From the NCBI RefSeq assembly GCF_044901685.1, contig NZ_JBJDPS010000022.1:1-64000 (forward strand): a stretch of DNA of 64,000 bases. The letters are read 5' to 3'. Of this stretch, positions 7,635 through 15,414 are shown in pieces. This DNA is from Micromonospora_G sp044901685. GTDB taxonomy: Bacteria; Actinomycetota; Actinomycetes; Mycobacteriales; Micromonosporaceae. The notes beneath the pieces were generated by a model that saw only the letters and a list, made by a program, of their open reading frames with translations, was not told the origin of the DNA and made no database searches. Every line of letters starts with the position of its first letter. The stretch's first letter is position 1. Both the position numbers and the translations under genes were made by a program.

Positions 7635-8651
7635 TCAGTCCTGGGCTTTTCCGGTGGTGAGCCGGGCCAGCAGCAGCGCGACCAGGATGATCAGGCCGTA
7701 GATGGCCTGGATCCACTGCGCGGAGACACCGGCCAGGGTCAGGATGTTGTTGATCAGGCCGAGCACGATCACGCCGCAGAGCGCACCGAACAGGGTGCCC
7801 TTGCCGCCGTCCATGCTCACCCCGCCGATCACCGCGGCGGCGAAGACGGTGAAGATCATGCCCTGTCCCTGGGCGGCGGCGACCGAGCCGAGCCGCCCGG
7901 TCATCAGCAGACCGGCCAGCGCGGCCAGCACCCCGGCCACCATGAACACGATGAAGACAACCCGGTCGGTACGGATACCGGCGGCCCGGGCGGCGTCCGC
8001 GTTGCCGCCGATCGCGTAGATCGACCGCCCCTGCCGGAAGTAGCCGAGCACCACGATGCCGATCGCGAACAGCGCGCCGCAGAGCCAGATCGAGGCGGGC
8101 AGCCCCAGCCACAGCGCGTTGCCCAGGTAGAGCACCGACGGCGGCAGTTCGAACAGGTTCTGCCCACCGGTGATACCGATCTGCAAGCCACGCAGGACGA
8201 TCAGCATGCCGAGGGTGACGATGAAGGCGGAGAGCCCGAGTCGCAGGATCAGCACCCCGTTGAACGCGCCGACGAGCAACCCGACCAGCAGGCAGATCGG
8301 GATGGCCAGGGTGGACGGCCAATCCGTACCGAGACCGTTGCTGACCGCCGGGATGACCAGCGCGACGGCGAGCGCCGGTGCCAACCCCACGGTCGACTCC
8401 AGCGACAGGTCGAACTTGCCGCCGATCAGGATGATCGCCTCGGCCAGCACCAGCAGGGAGAGTTCGGTCTGCTGCTGCAACACGTTGGTGATGTTGGCGG
8501 TGCTCAGGAACACCGGATCGACCAGCGCCCCGACCAGGACGAGCACCAGGATCGCGGGGACCAGCGCCAGGTCGCGCAGGCGGGCCAGGCGCAGCCGCCG
8601 CCCGGGGGCCACCGGGGGTGGCAGTACCGGGGCGGTCGTGGTTCCGGTCAT
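7635..8651 (-). CDS. sugar ABC transporter permease (RbsC type)
   Basis: Membrane subunit of a carbohydrate importer of the CUT2 class. After a Pro-rich N-terminus come about eight to ten hydrophobic helices with family segments such as GGKFDLSLES, FNGVLILRLGLSAFIVTLG, GGNADAARAAGIRTD and GGVSMDGGKGTLFGALCG. The ATG at 8651 is preceded by GGAAGGAG; the open frame upstream of it is antisense to the ATPase gene. 338 residues fits the family. It is the last gene of a binding protein-ATPase-permease operon next to L-fuconate catabolic enzymes, so an L-fucose-type sugar or its acid is the inferred substrate. Confidence 0.93.
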   Translation of the reverse strand: MTGTTTAPVLPPPVAPGRRLRLARLRDLALVPAILVLVLVGALVDPVFLSTANITNVLQQQTELSLLVLAEAIILIGGKFDLSLESTVGLAPALAVALVIPAVSNGLGTDWPSTLAIPICLLVGLLVGAFNGVLILRLGLSAFIVTLGMLIVLRGLQIGITGGQNLFELPPSVLYLGNALWLGLPASIWLCGALFAIGIVVLGYFRQGRSIYAIGGNADAARAAGIRTDRVVFIVFMVAGVLAALAGLLMTGRLGSVAAAQGQGMIFTVFAAAVIGGVSMDGGKGTLFGALCGVIVLGLINNILTLAGVSAQWIQAIYGLIILVALLLARLTTGKAQD

Positions 8652-10240
8652 TCTTGTGCTCCTTCCGGGGCCGCCGACTCTTGTACGGCCACTCCCTCCA
8701 CGGCGGCGACGACGTCCGCGTCCGCCCAGCCGGGTGCCAGCTCCCGGGTCACCCGACCGTGGAACATCACCAGGACCCGGTCGCAGTGGCGCAGGTCGTC
8801 GAGTTCGTCCGAGACCATCAGTACGGCCGTGCCGGCGTCGGCCGCGCCGCGTACCGCACCGAGCAGTGACTCCTTGGACCGTACGTCCACCCCGGCGGTG
8901 GGGTTGATCAGCACCAGCACCCGGGGATCGGTGGAGAGCGCCCGGGCCAGCACCACCTTCTGCGCGTTGCCGCCGGAGAGGCTGTTCACCGGGGCGTCCG
9001 CGCCGGTGGCCTTGATGTCGTACCGCTCGATCATCCGCCACGCGGCGGCGTCCCGACGTTTCGGTACGACCACGCCCGCCGGCCCGAACCGGTCGGAGAT
9101 CGGCAGGGTGGCGTTCTCCGCGATGGAGAGCAGCGGAATCAGTCCCTCCCGGTGCCGGTCCTGGGGGACGGTGCCGATCCCGGCGGCGAGCGCCCCCGGG
9201 ACACTTCCCGGCGGGACGACCCGGTCGCCGACCTTGACCGTGCCGACGTCCGCTCGGCGCAGTCCGCTGATGCTCTCGGCGAGCGAGACCTTGCCGCTGC
9301 TGCCGGAGCCGGTCACCCCGACCATCTCCCCCGCCCGTACGGCCAGGTCGATGTCGTGGAACGCGTCGGCGAGCCGCAGTCCCTCCGTACGCAGCACCAC
9401 CGGTGCCTCCGCCGGTGGCGGCGGCCGGTGGGTTCCCGTGGTGAGCCCGACCGCCTCCCCGGTCATCGCCTCGACCAGCGCCTCCCGCCCCAGCTCGGCG
9501 ACCGGGCGGGTGAGCACCCAACGGGCGTCACGCAGCACCGTCACGGTGTCGCAGACCTGGTAGACCTCCTGTAGGTGGTGCGAGATGAACAGCAGGGTGA
9601 CCCCGGCCTCGGCGAGGCCGCGCAGCCGTTCGAAGAGCCGCTCGATGGCGACGCCGTCGAGCTGCGCGGTCGGTTCGTCGAGAATGATGAACCGGGCCCC
9701 GGTGGAGAGGGCACGGGCGATCTCGACCAGTTGCCGCTGCTCGACGTTGAGTTCCCCGGCGAGCGAGCCCGGGTCGACCGCCAGGCCGAACTCCTCCAGC
9801 AGGTCGCCGGCGCGCTGACGGAGCTTGCGCCAGGCGATCGGCCCGCGCTCGGTCTGCCGGTTGAGGAAGAGGTTCTCGGCCACGCTGAGGGTCGGGATGA
9901 TGGTCGACTTCTGGTAGACGCAGGCGACCCGCCGTCGCCAGGCGTTCCGGTCGGAGAGCGGCGGCGCGAGCTCGCCGCCGAAGCGGACCTCGCCGCTGTC
10001 CGGCCGCTGCAACCCGGTCAGGATCGAGACCAGGGTGGACTTCCCGGCCCCGTTCCGCCCGACCAGGGCGTGTGTCTCGCCGGTGGCGATCGAGATGCCG
10101 GCGTCGGCCAGTGCCGTGGTGGCACCGAACCGTTTGCTGACACCGACCGCGGAGACGGCGATGCCGGGTGCCGCGCCCGTGCCCGGGGCGGCGGCCCCGG
10201 GCACGGCGTCGACACTGTTCGGATTGGGCGTCGCCGACAT
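8648..10240 (-). CDS. sugar ABC transporter ATP-binding protein (RbsA type, two ABC domains)
   Basis: Tandem ATPase of the CUT2 sugar importer, 530 residues. Domain 1 has Walker A GRNGAGKST, signature LNVEQRQLVEIARAL and Walker B FIILDEPTAQLD. Domain 2 has a degenerate Walker A (GSGSSGKVS), signature LSGGNAQKV and Walker B changed to VLVLINP, so domain 2 probably binds but hydrolyses poorly, as is common in RbsA relatives. It starts at ATG 10240 directly on the binding-protein stop (TGATG) and overlaps the permease start by ATGA. Confidence 0.94.
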   Translation of the reverse strand: MSATPNPNSVDAVPGAAAPGTGAAPGIAVSAVGVSKRFGATTALADAGISIATGETHALVGRNGAGKSTLVSILTGLQRPDSGEVRFGGELAPPLSDRNAWRRRVACVYQKSTIIPTLSVAENLFLNRQTERGPIAWRKLRQRAGDLLEEFGLAVDPGSLAGELNVEQRQLVEIARALSTGARFIILDEPTAQLDGVAIERLFERLRGLAEAGVTLLFISHHLQEVYQVCDTVTVLRDARWVLTRPVAELGREALVEAMTGEAVGLTTGTHRPPPPAEAPVVLRTEGLRLADAFHDIDLAVRAGEMVGVTGSGSSGKVSLAESISGLRRADVGTVKVGDRVVPPGSVPGALAAGIGTVPQDRHREGLIPLLSIAENATLPISDRFGPAGVVVPKRRDAAAWRMIERYDIKATGADAPVNSLSGGNAQKVVLARALSTDPRVLVLINPTAGVDVRSKESLLGAVRGAADAGTAVLMVSDELDDLRHCDRVLVMFHGRVTRELAPGWADADVVAAVEGVAVQESAAPEGAQE

Positions 10241-11292
10241 CACTTGCCGACCTGGTTGCCCCACAGCCCGGCGTCGTCGACGTTGGCCGCGGTGACCAGC
10301 GGCGCCGGGAGCTGGTCCTCGAGGACGCCGTTGCCGACGTCGACGATGGTGCTGCCGTGGTCGGTCGGGCCGGGGGTGAAGGTCTTGCCCTCGACCGCGG
10401 CCTTGGCGTAGAAGAGCGCGTACTTGGCGTAGAGGTCGGCCGGCTGGGAGACGGTGGCGTCGATCTCGCCCTTGCGGATCGCCTCGAACTCCTGCGGGAT
10501 GCCGTCGTTGGAGACGATGAAGATGTGCTTCGGGTCCGTCGGCGGGACCAGCAGGTTCTTCGAGCGCAGCAGTTGCAGGGTCGGGGCCAGGAAGACGCCG
10601 CCGGCCTGCATGTAGACGCCCTTGATGTCGGGGTGCTGGGCGAGCCGGGTCTGCAGCGCGGCGGACGCCTTGGCGCCCTCCCACTCGGTCGGCTCGGCGA
10701 AGACGGTGATGTTCGGGAACTTGGTCTTCATGCACTCGGCAAACGCCTCGGAGCGGTCCCGACCGTTCACCGAGGAGAGCGAGCCCTGGAACTCGATCAC
10801 CTTGCCGGTGCCGCCGAGCTTCTCGCCGAGGAACTCGCACGCCTTCTGGCCGTACGCCCGGTTGTCGGCGCGGACGACCATGAAGACCTTGCCCTTGTCT
10901 GGGCGGGTGTCGACCGACACCACCGGGATCTTCTTCTGCTCCAGGGTGGCGAGGGTGGTGGCGATCGCGCCGGTGTCCTGCGGAGCCATCACGATCGCCT
11001 TGGCGCCCTGGCTGGTCAGCGCCTGGGCGTTCGCCACCAGCTTCGCGATGTCGTTCTGCGAGTTGGTCGGGGCCATCAGGTTGATCCCCGCCTCCTGCGC
11101 GAACTGCGGCACGTACTTGGCGTAGGAGTTCCAGAAGTCCGAGTCGGCGCGGGGCAGGTCGACCGCGATCGGCGGCTTGTCGCCGCCCGCGCCGCCGGTC
11201 GAGCCGGTGCCGGAGTCGCCGCAGCCGGTGGCGGTCAGGGCAAAGGTGACGACCAGCGCCGCGGTGACCGCGGCGCGCCTGGTCAGTTCCAT
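10240..11292 (-). CDS. sugar ABC transporter substrate-binding lipoprotein
   Basis: Extracytoplasmic sugar receptor of the periplasmic-binding-protein type 1 (RbsB-like) fold. A signal peptide ends at the lipobox LTATGC, followed by a Gly/Ser/Thr linker. Family segments include TNSQNDIAKLVANAQ, QGAKAIVMAPQDTGAI and SNDGIPQEFEAIRKGEIDATV. ATG 11292 is preferred to the GTG at 11304 because AGGA sits just upstream of it. It is the first gene of the importer operon and has its own promoter region with two direct repeats, separate from the catabolic genes upstream. Confidence 0.93.
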   Translation of the reverse strand: MELTRRAAVTAALVVTFALTATGCGDSGTGSTGGAGGDKPPIAVDLPRADSDFWNSYAKYVPQFAQEAGINLMAPTNSQNDIAKLVANAQALTSQGAKAIVMAPQDTGAIATTLATLEQKKIPVVSVDTRPDKGKVFMVVRADNRAYGQKACEFLGEKLGGTGKVIEFQGSLSSVNGRDRSEAFAECMKTKFPNITVFAEPTEWEGAKASAALQTRLAQHPDIKGVYMQAGGVFLAPTLQLLRSKNLLVPPTDPKHIFIVSNDGIPQEFEAIRKGEIDATVSQPADLYAKYALFYAKAAVEGKTFTPGPTDHGSTIVDVGNGVLEDQLPAPLVTAANVDDAGLWGNQVGK

Positions 11293-11339
11293 GGTGATCC
11301 TCACTGTCGGGACGGAAACGCTGGGTGGGGATGCGCTGG

Positions 11340-11373
11340 GTTATACCGTGGTGACAGATTGCTTACCGTGGTG
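11340..11373 (-). promoter_or_regulatory. promoter of the sugar importer operon with two direct repeats
   Basis: The minus strand has a good -10 box TATAAC (11345-11340) 50 bases upstream of the binding-protein start but no recognisable -35 box. In its place are two exact copies of CACCACGGTA (plus-strand TACCGTGGTG at 11344-11353 and 11364-11373) spaced 20 bases apart, about two helical turns. This looks like a regulator-controlled promoter. Confidence 0.45.
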
Positions 11374-11477
11374 TCAGGTGTCGCGGGTGAACCTTTTCCG
11401 TACGGTGACTCGCTCATGGCGGGCCGACGGGTGTTCGGTCGGGTTACGACCGCCGCCGGATGACGACGACTGTCGGG

Positions 11478-12296
11478 TTACGACGGCTTCGGTGGTGCCG
11501 GCATCCGGAGCCCGTGCATGCCGCCGTCGACGGCGAGCACGGTCCCGGTGGTCGCACCGGCCAGCGGACTGGCCAGGTACGCGATCGCGGCGGCGACCTC
11601 GTCCGCGCTGACCAGACGCCCGGTCGGTTGACGGGCGCGCAGGGCGGCGAGTTCGGCCTCGGGATCCGCTGCGGCGGCGAGCAGCCGGCGTACCCAGGGG
11701 GTGTCCACGGTGCCGGGGTTGACGCAGCAGACCCGGATCCCCTCGCGTGCGTGGTCGGCCGCCATCGCGGCGGTCAACGCCTGCACCGCCCCCTTGGTAG
11801 CGCTGTAGAGCGCCCGGTTCGGCAGGCCGGCGTGCGCCGCGATGGAGCAGGTGTTGACGATCACCGGGTGGGCCGACGCGCGCAGCAGCGGCAGCGCGGC
11901 CCGGGTCACCCGGACCAGACCCACCACGTTGACGTCCCAGACCCGGTGCCACTCGTCGTCGGCGTTGCTCTCCACCGTGCCGACCGCGCCGATGCCGGCG
12001 TTGTTGACCAGGATGTCGATCCCGCCGAGCCGGTCGGCCACCTGCCGCACGGCGGCCCGGACCGAGGCGTCGTCGGAGACGTCGGCCGCTACGCCGACCA
12101 GCGGTTGCGGCACCGACGCGTGGTCGAGGTCGAGGCAGGCCACCCGTACTCCCCGGGCGGCGAGGAACCGCGCGGTGGCCAGCCCGATACCGGAGGCGCC
12201 ACCGGTGACCACGGCGACCAGCCCGGCGAACTCCCGGCTGACCGGTTCGGCAACGGTCCCGGTTTCGGCTGTGGGCTCGACTCTCGGGGTGGTCAC
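11478..12296 (-). CDS. SDR family dehydrogenase (probably 2-keto-3-deoxy-L-fuconate 4-dehydrogenase)
   Basis: NAD(P)-dependent short-chain dehydrogenase, 272 residues. Visible motifs are the nucleotide loop TGGASGIG, NNAG, a catalytic serine in NTCSIAAH, and YSATK. The GTG at 12296 has GAGGAGG upstream and overlaps the dehydratase stop (GTGA). In the non-phosphorylative L-fucose route described in Xanthomonas, an SDR oxidises 2-keto-3-deoxy-L-fuconate to the 2,4-diketo acid. Having a fuconate dehydratase and an FAH-type hydrolase in the same operon makes that the best assignment, although L-fucose dehydrogenase activity cannot be excluded. Confidence 0.85.
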   Translation of the reverse strand: MTTPRVEPTAETGTVAEPVSREFAGLVAVVTGGASGIGLATARFLAARGVRVACLDLDHASVPQPLVGVAADVSDDASVRAAVRQVADRLGGIDILVNNAGIGAVGTVESNADDEWHRVWDVNVVGLVRVTRAALPLLRASAHPVIVNTCSIAAHAGLPNRALYSATKGAVQALTAAMAADHAREGIRVCCVNPGTVDTPWVRRLLAAAADPEAELAALRARQPTGRLVSADEVAAAIAYLASPLAGATTGTVLAVDGGMHGLRMPAPPKPS

Positions 12297-13606
12297 GACG
12301 CCTCCTCTCGCCACACCGGACCGTCCGGGTAGACGTGGTCGGCGAGGCTGCGCGGGTGCATGGTGGAGCTGAATCCGGCGGCGGTCGGTGCCTGGTAACG
12401 GCCGTCACGTATCCGTACCGGGTCGACGAAGTGCTCGTGCAGGTGGTCGACGTACTCGATGATCCGGTTCTCCATGCTCCCCGACACCGCCACGTAGTCG
12501 AACATCGACAGATGTTGTACCAGCTCGCACAGACCGACGCCGCCCGCGTGCGGGCAGACCGGCACGCCGAACTTGGCCGCCAGCAGCAGGATGGCGATGT
12601 TCTCGTTGACCCCGGCGACCCTGGCCGCGTCGAGTTGCAGGAACGCGACCGCGTCGAGCTGGAGCAACTGCTTGAACATCACCCGGTTCTGCACGTGCTC
12701 GCCGGTGGCGACCGGGACCGGCGCGATCCGCCGGGCGATGGCCGCGTGCCCGAGTACGTCGTCCGGGCTGGTCGGCTCCTCGACCCACCACGGGGAGAAC
12801 TCGGCCAGCGCGCCGACCCAGCTCACCGCGGCGTCCACGTCCCAGCGCTGGTTGGCGTCGATCGCGATCCGGATGTCCGGTCCGCAGGTCTCGCGGGCGA
12901 TCCGCATCCGCCGGACGTCGTCGTCGAGGTCGGCACCGACCTTGAGCTTGATCTGGGTGAACCCGGCGTCGATCGCCTCGCGACAGAGCCGGCGCAGCTT
13001 GTCGTCGTCGTAGCCGAGCCAGCCGGCGGAGGTGGTGTACGCGGGGTAGCCCTCGGCGAGCAGCCGGGCCACCCGTTCGTCACGGCCCCGGACCCCGGCG
13101 CGCAGGATCGCCAGCGCCTCCTCCGGGGTCAGCGCGTCGGTCAGGTAACGGAAGTCGACCAGGGCGACCAGGTCCTCCGGCGTCATCGAGGCGAGCAGTT
13201 GCCACAGTGGCAGCCCGGCCCGCTTCGCCTTGAGGTCCCAGAGCGCGTTCACCACGGCCGAGATGGCCATGTGCATGACGCCCTTCTCCGGGCCGAGCCA
13301 GCGCAGTTGCGAGTCGTGCACCAGCTCCCGCCAGAGCCCGCCGAGGTCGTCCAGCACGTCCTTGACCAGCCGGCCGACCAGGTACGGGCGCAGCGCGGCG
13401 ATGGCCGCCTCCTGCACCTCGTTGCCCCGTCCGATGGTGAAGGCGAAGCCGTGGCCCTCGTGGTCGTCGGCCGCGTCGGTGCGCAGCACCACGTACGCGG
13501 CGGAGTAGTCGGGGTCCGGGTTCATCGCGTCCGAGCCGTCCAGTTCCCGGGACGTGGGGAAACGGATGTCGTACGTCTCCAGTGCCACAAAACGGCTGCT
13601 CACCAC
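12293..13606 (-). CDS. L-fuconate dehydratase (enolase superfamily)
   Basis: Removes water from L-fuconate to give 2-keto-3-deoxy-L-fuconate, using a Mg2+-stabilised enolate. The N-terminal motif RFPTSRELDGSDAMNPDPDY is typical of this subfamily (also human ENOSF1). Catalytic features are the KxK base in IKLKVGADL, metal ligands in AIDANQRWD, EEPTSPDD and ATGEHVQ, and the histidine in CPHAGG. 437 residues matches the family. Start is GTG 13606 or 13603 behind GGGGG; it overlaps the hydrolase stop. It is co-transcribed between the hydrolase and SDR genes. Confidence 0.93.
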   Translation of the reverse strand: MVSSRFVALETYDIRFPTSRELDGSDAMNPDPDYSAAYVVLRTDAADDHEGHGFAFTIGRGNEVQEAAIAALRPYLVGRLVKDVLDDLGGLWRELVHDSQLRWLGPEKGVMHMAISAVVNALWDLKAKRAGLPLWQLLASMTPEDLVALVDFRYLTDALTPEEALAILRAGVRGRDERVARLLAEGYPAYTTSAGWLGYDDDKLRRLCREAIDAGFTQIKLKVGADLDDDVRRMRIARETCGPDIRIAIDANQRWDVDAAVSWVGALAEFSPWWVEEPTSPDDVLGHAAIARRIAPVPVATGEHVQNRVMFKQLLQLDAVAFLQLDAARVAGVNENIAILLLAAKFGVPVCPHAGGVGLCELVQHLSMFDYVAVSGSMENRIIEYVDHLHEHFVDPVRIRDGRYQAPTAAGFSSTMHPRSLADHVYPDGPVWREEAS

Positions 13607-14454
13607 GCGACCCCCAGTCGTTGTCGCTGCCGGCCCAGTCCGTCGATCTCCAGCTCGACCAGGTCACCCGGACGCAGGTACGGCTTCGGGTCCGGCATGC
13701 CGAGGGCGACACCGGCCGGGGTTCCGGTGTTGACGATGTCGCCGGGATAGAGCGTCATGAACTGGCTGACGTACCGGATGATCTCCGGCACGTCGAAGAT
13801 CATGTCCTTGGTGTTGCCGTTCTGCCGCAGCGTGCCGTTGACCCAGAGGCGCAGACCGAGATGTCCCGGGTCGGGGATCTCGTCCCGGGTCACCAGCCAC
13901 GGGCCGAACGGGTTGAACGTCTCGCAGGACTTCCCCTTGTCCCACTGGCCGCCGCGTTCGAGCTGGAAACCTCGCTCCGAGACGTCGTGCGAGATGGCGT
14001 AACCGGCCACGTACTCCAGCGCGTCGTCGGCCGGGGAGAGGTACCGGGCGGTCCGGCCGATCACCACGGCGAGTTCGATCTCCCAGTCGGTCTTGTCGCC
14101 ACCGTGCGGCACCAGCACCTCGTCGCAGGCGCCGACAACGGTGTCCGGTGCCTTGAGGAAGAGGACCGGTTCGGCTGGCGGGGTGACACCGGTTTCCCGG
14201 GCGTGGTCGTGGTAGTTCAGACCGACGCAGACGATCTTTCCCGGGCGGCGCAGCGGCGGACCGATCCGCAGGCCGCGCCCGCGCAACGGTGGCAGGTCCA
14301 GTTCGAGCAGACCGCGTACGCGGTTGATCCCGCCGTCGGCGAGGAAGTCGCCGTCGAAGTCGGTGATCGCACCGGAGAGATCGAGGAGCGTGCCGTCCTC
14401 GGCCAGCACGGCGGGGCGCTCGCCGCCGGGTGGACCGACCCGTAACAGCTTCAC
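13600..14454 (-). CDS. FAH-family hydrolase (probably 2,4-diketo-3-deoxy-L-fuconate hydrolase)
   Basis: Fumarylacetoacetate-hydrolase fold enzyme, 284 residues, expected to cleave the 2,4-diketo-3-deoxy acid to pyruvate and L-lactate as the last step of the pathway. Metal-binding signatures are IVCVGLNYHDHARETG, DWEIELAVVIG and GYAISHDVSERGFQ, with GTPAGVALGMPDP near the C-terminus. The start is GTG 14454 (VKLLRVG), with AAAGGAA upstream; the longer open frame to 14538 would run into the promoter and operator region. It is the first gene of the catabolic operon, and the dehydratase starts on its stop codon. Confidence 0.88.
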   Translation of the reverse strand: MKLLRVGPPGGERPAVLAEDGTLLDLSGAITDFDGDFLADGGINRVRGLLELDLPPLRGRGLRIGPPLRRPGKIVCVGLNYHDHARETGVTPPAEPVLFLKAPDTVVGACDEVLVPHGGDKTDWEIELAVVIGRTARYLSPADDALEYVAGYAISHDVSERGFQLERGGQWDKGKSCETFNPFGPWLVTRDEIPDPGHLGLRLWVNGTLRQNGNTKDMIFDVPEIIRYVSQFMTLYPGDIVNTGTPAGVALGMPDPKPYLRPGDLVELEIDGLGRQRQRLGVAW

Positions 14455-14495
14455 GGCAGCGGTTCCTTTGTGTCGTTGGCGTTTCCCCGCGTCAT

Positions 14496-14506
14496 ACATC
14501 GGATGT
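14496..14506 (-). promoter_or_regulatory. palindromic operator 1 of the fuconate operon
   Basis: ACATCGGATGT, an inverted repeat ACATC/GATGT around one base, lies 42 bases upstream of the first catabolic gene within the context ATACATCGGATGTCTAT. A second, related palindrome occurs at 14627-14637. Short AT-flanked palindromes of this kind are typical of GntR-like sugar-acid regulators, but no regulator gene is intact in the window. Confidence 0.5.
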
Positions 14507-14613
14507 CTATCAGTCCATCGACACACGCACAAGGCCACCGTCGGGCGGTTCGCTCCCCTTCACGACACTCCACACCGGATTGTGCGCACCGGGTCAGGCC
14601 CGTACGTACCATC

Positions 14614-14642
14614 TTGACTAGGCGATACATCCAATGTTAACT
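14614..14642 (+). promoter_or_regulatory. promoter with operator 2, facing away from the fuconate operon
   Basis: TTGACT (14614-14619) and TTAACT (14637-14642) are spaced by 17 bases on the plus strand. The second palindrome ACATCCAATGT (14627-14637) occupies the spacer. A weaker minus-strand promoter over the same DNA is also possible. A plus-strand promoter would read into 14650-14830, where no complete gene remains. Confidence 0.45.
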
Positions 14643-14830
14643 CCGTGTGACAGCACCACCGGGATCGAGCGTGCTCACCGCCGGAGCGAACGCGGTGCCC
14701 CGATCCCCATCGGCGACTAGGAGGGGCGATGGAGCCGGCTCCATCGACGGCGCCCGGCACGGACGGTCGACCCGCCATCCGTCACCGCTCACCGGGCGGC
14801 GGCCAGCATCGCGGCGATCCGGGGCATCCT
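14643..14830 (+). other. possible remnant of a divergent gene (coding-like but broken)
   Basis: After the plus-strand promoter there is a strong ribosome site (AGGAGGGG, about 14719-14726) and ATG 14729. The first 20 codons have G/C-rich third positions, then that signal moves to another frame near 14784 (translation HRAAASIAAIRGILYSVG) and runs into antisense sirtuin sequence. I read this as the 5' stump of a lost gene, perhaps the missing operon regulator, but the evidence is statistical and weak. Confidence 0.25.
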
Positions 14831-15244
14831 CTACTCGGTGGGCGTACGGGTCCGGCAGTCGAGAGAGACCGCCTCCCGCATCCGACCGTGCAGCTCCAGC
14901 ACCTTGCGCGGGCTGGAGCCCGCACGCAGGTGCAGCCCGTCCACGTTCTGGGTGAGGATCCGCACCGCCACGCCCGATCGTTCCAGGTCGACCAGCGCCC
15001 GGTGGGCGGCGTTCGGCTCCGCCCGCCAGGCCGCGTGGTCGACGTACGCGTGCCAGAACCGCCGCCGCGCCTCCGGGTCGCCGACAAACCGGTCGTAGCG
15101 GAACGCCGCCGCCGCGCCCGGATCACGGGTCCAGACACCGTCCGGTCCCCGGTAGTCCGGGATGCCGGAGTCGGTGGAGATGCCCGCCCCGGTCAGCACC
15201 GAAACCCGACCCACCCCGTACGCCCACTCCGGCACCGTCCGCAT
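14831..15244 (-). pseudogene. truncated Sir2-type NAD-dependent deacylase
   Basis: The N-terminal half of a CobB-type sirtuin is clear: TGAGISTDSGIPDYRG for NAD binding, then TQNVDGLH and the catalytic histidine in ELHG. The reading frame stops at residue 137, just where the zinc module should begin; sirtuins are usually about 240-250 residues. Only one of the first two zinc cysteines remains (VSLDC), and the second cysteine pair and the C-terminal Rossmann part are missing. No continuation is found in the other frames of 14641-14830. Probably inactive; a deletion that also removed a neighbouring gene would explain it. Confidence 0.75.
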
Positions 15245-15305
15245 GACCGCCGATGTTAGGGGGCTGCCACCGGCCGGACGAACGATTATGCCGACGGGAC
15301 AGCCC

Positions 15306-15388
15306 GACGGCGCCGGGCTGACGGCGCCGGGCTGACGGCGCCGGGCTGACGGCGCAGGGCTGACGGCGCAGGGCTGACGGCGCAGGGC
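15306..15388. repeat. 14-bp tandem repeat, about six copies
   Basis: Five full copies plus one partial copy of GACGGCGC(C/A)GGGCT. The first three carry C and the later ones carry A at the ninth position. It lies in the intergenic space between the hydrolase stop and the sirtuin remnant. It is probably a slippage-generated minisatellite. Confidence 0.9.
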
Positions 15389-15414
15389 GCACGGACCTTC
15401 GCCGCAGGGCGCCG

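Noticed and set aside
7635..9521. 628-codon version of the sugar permease
   Set aside because: The extra N-terminus is antisense-like sequence inside the ATPase gene; ATG 8651 has a clear ribosome site.
14729..15259. 176-codon plus-strand ORF with a strong ribosome site
   Set aside because: Most of it is antisense to the sirtuin with shadow-like composition; only the first part may be a gene stump, so it is not called as a gene.
15306..15388. CRISPR-like array
   Set aside because: The repeats are directly adjacent 14-mers without spacers, and no cas genes are present.
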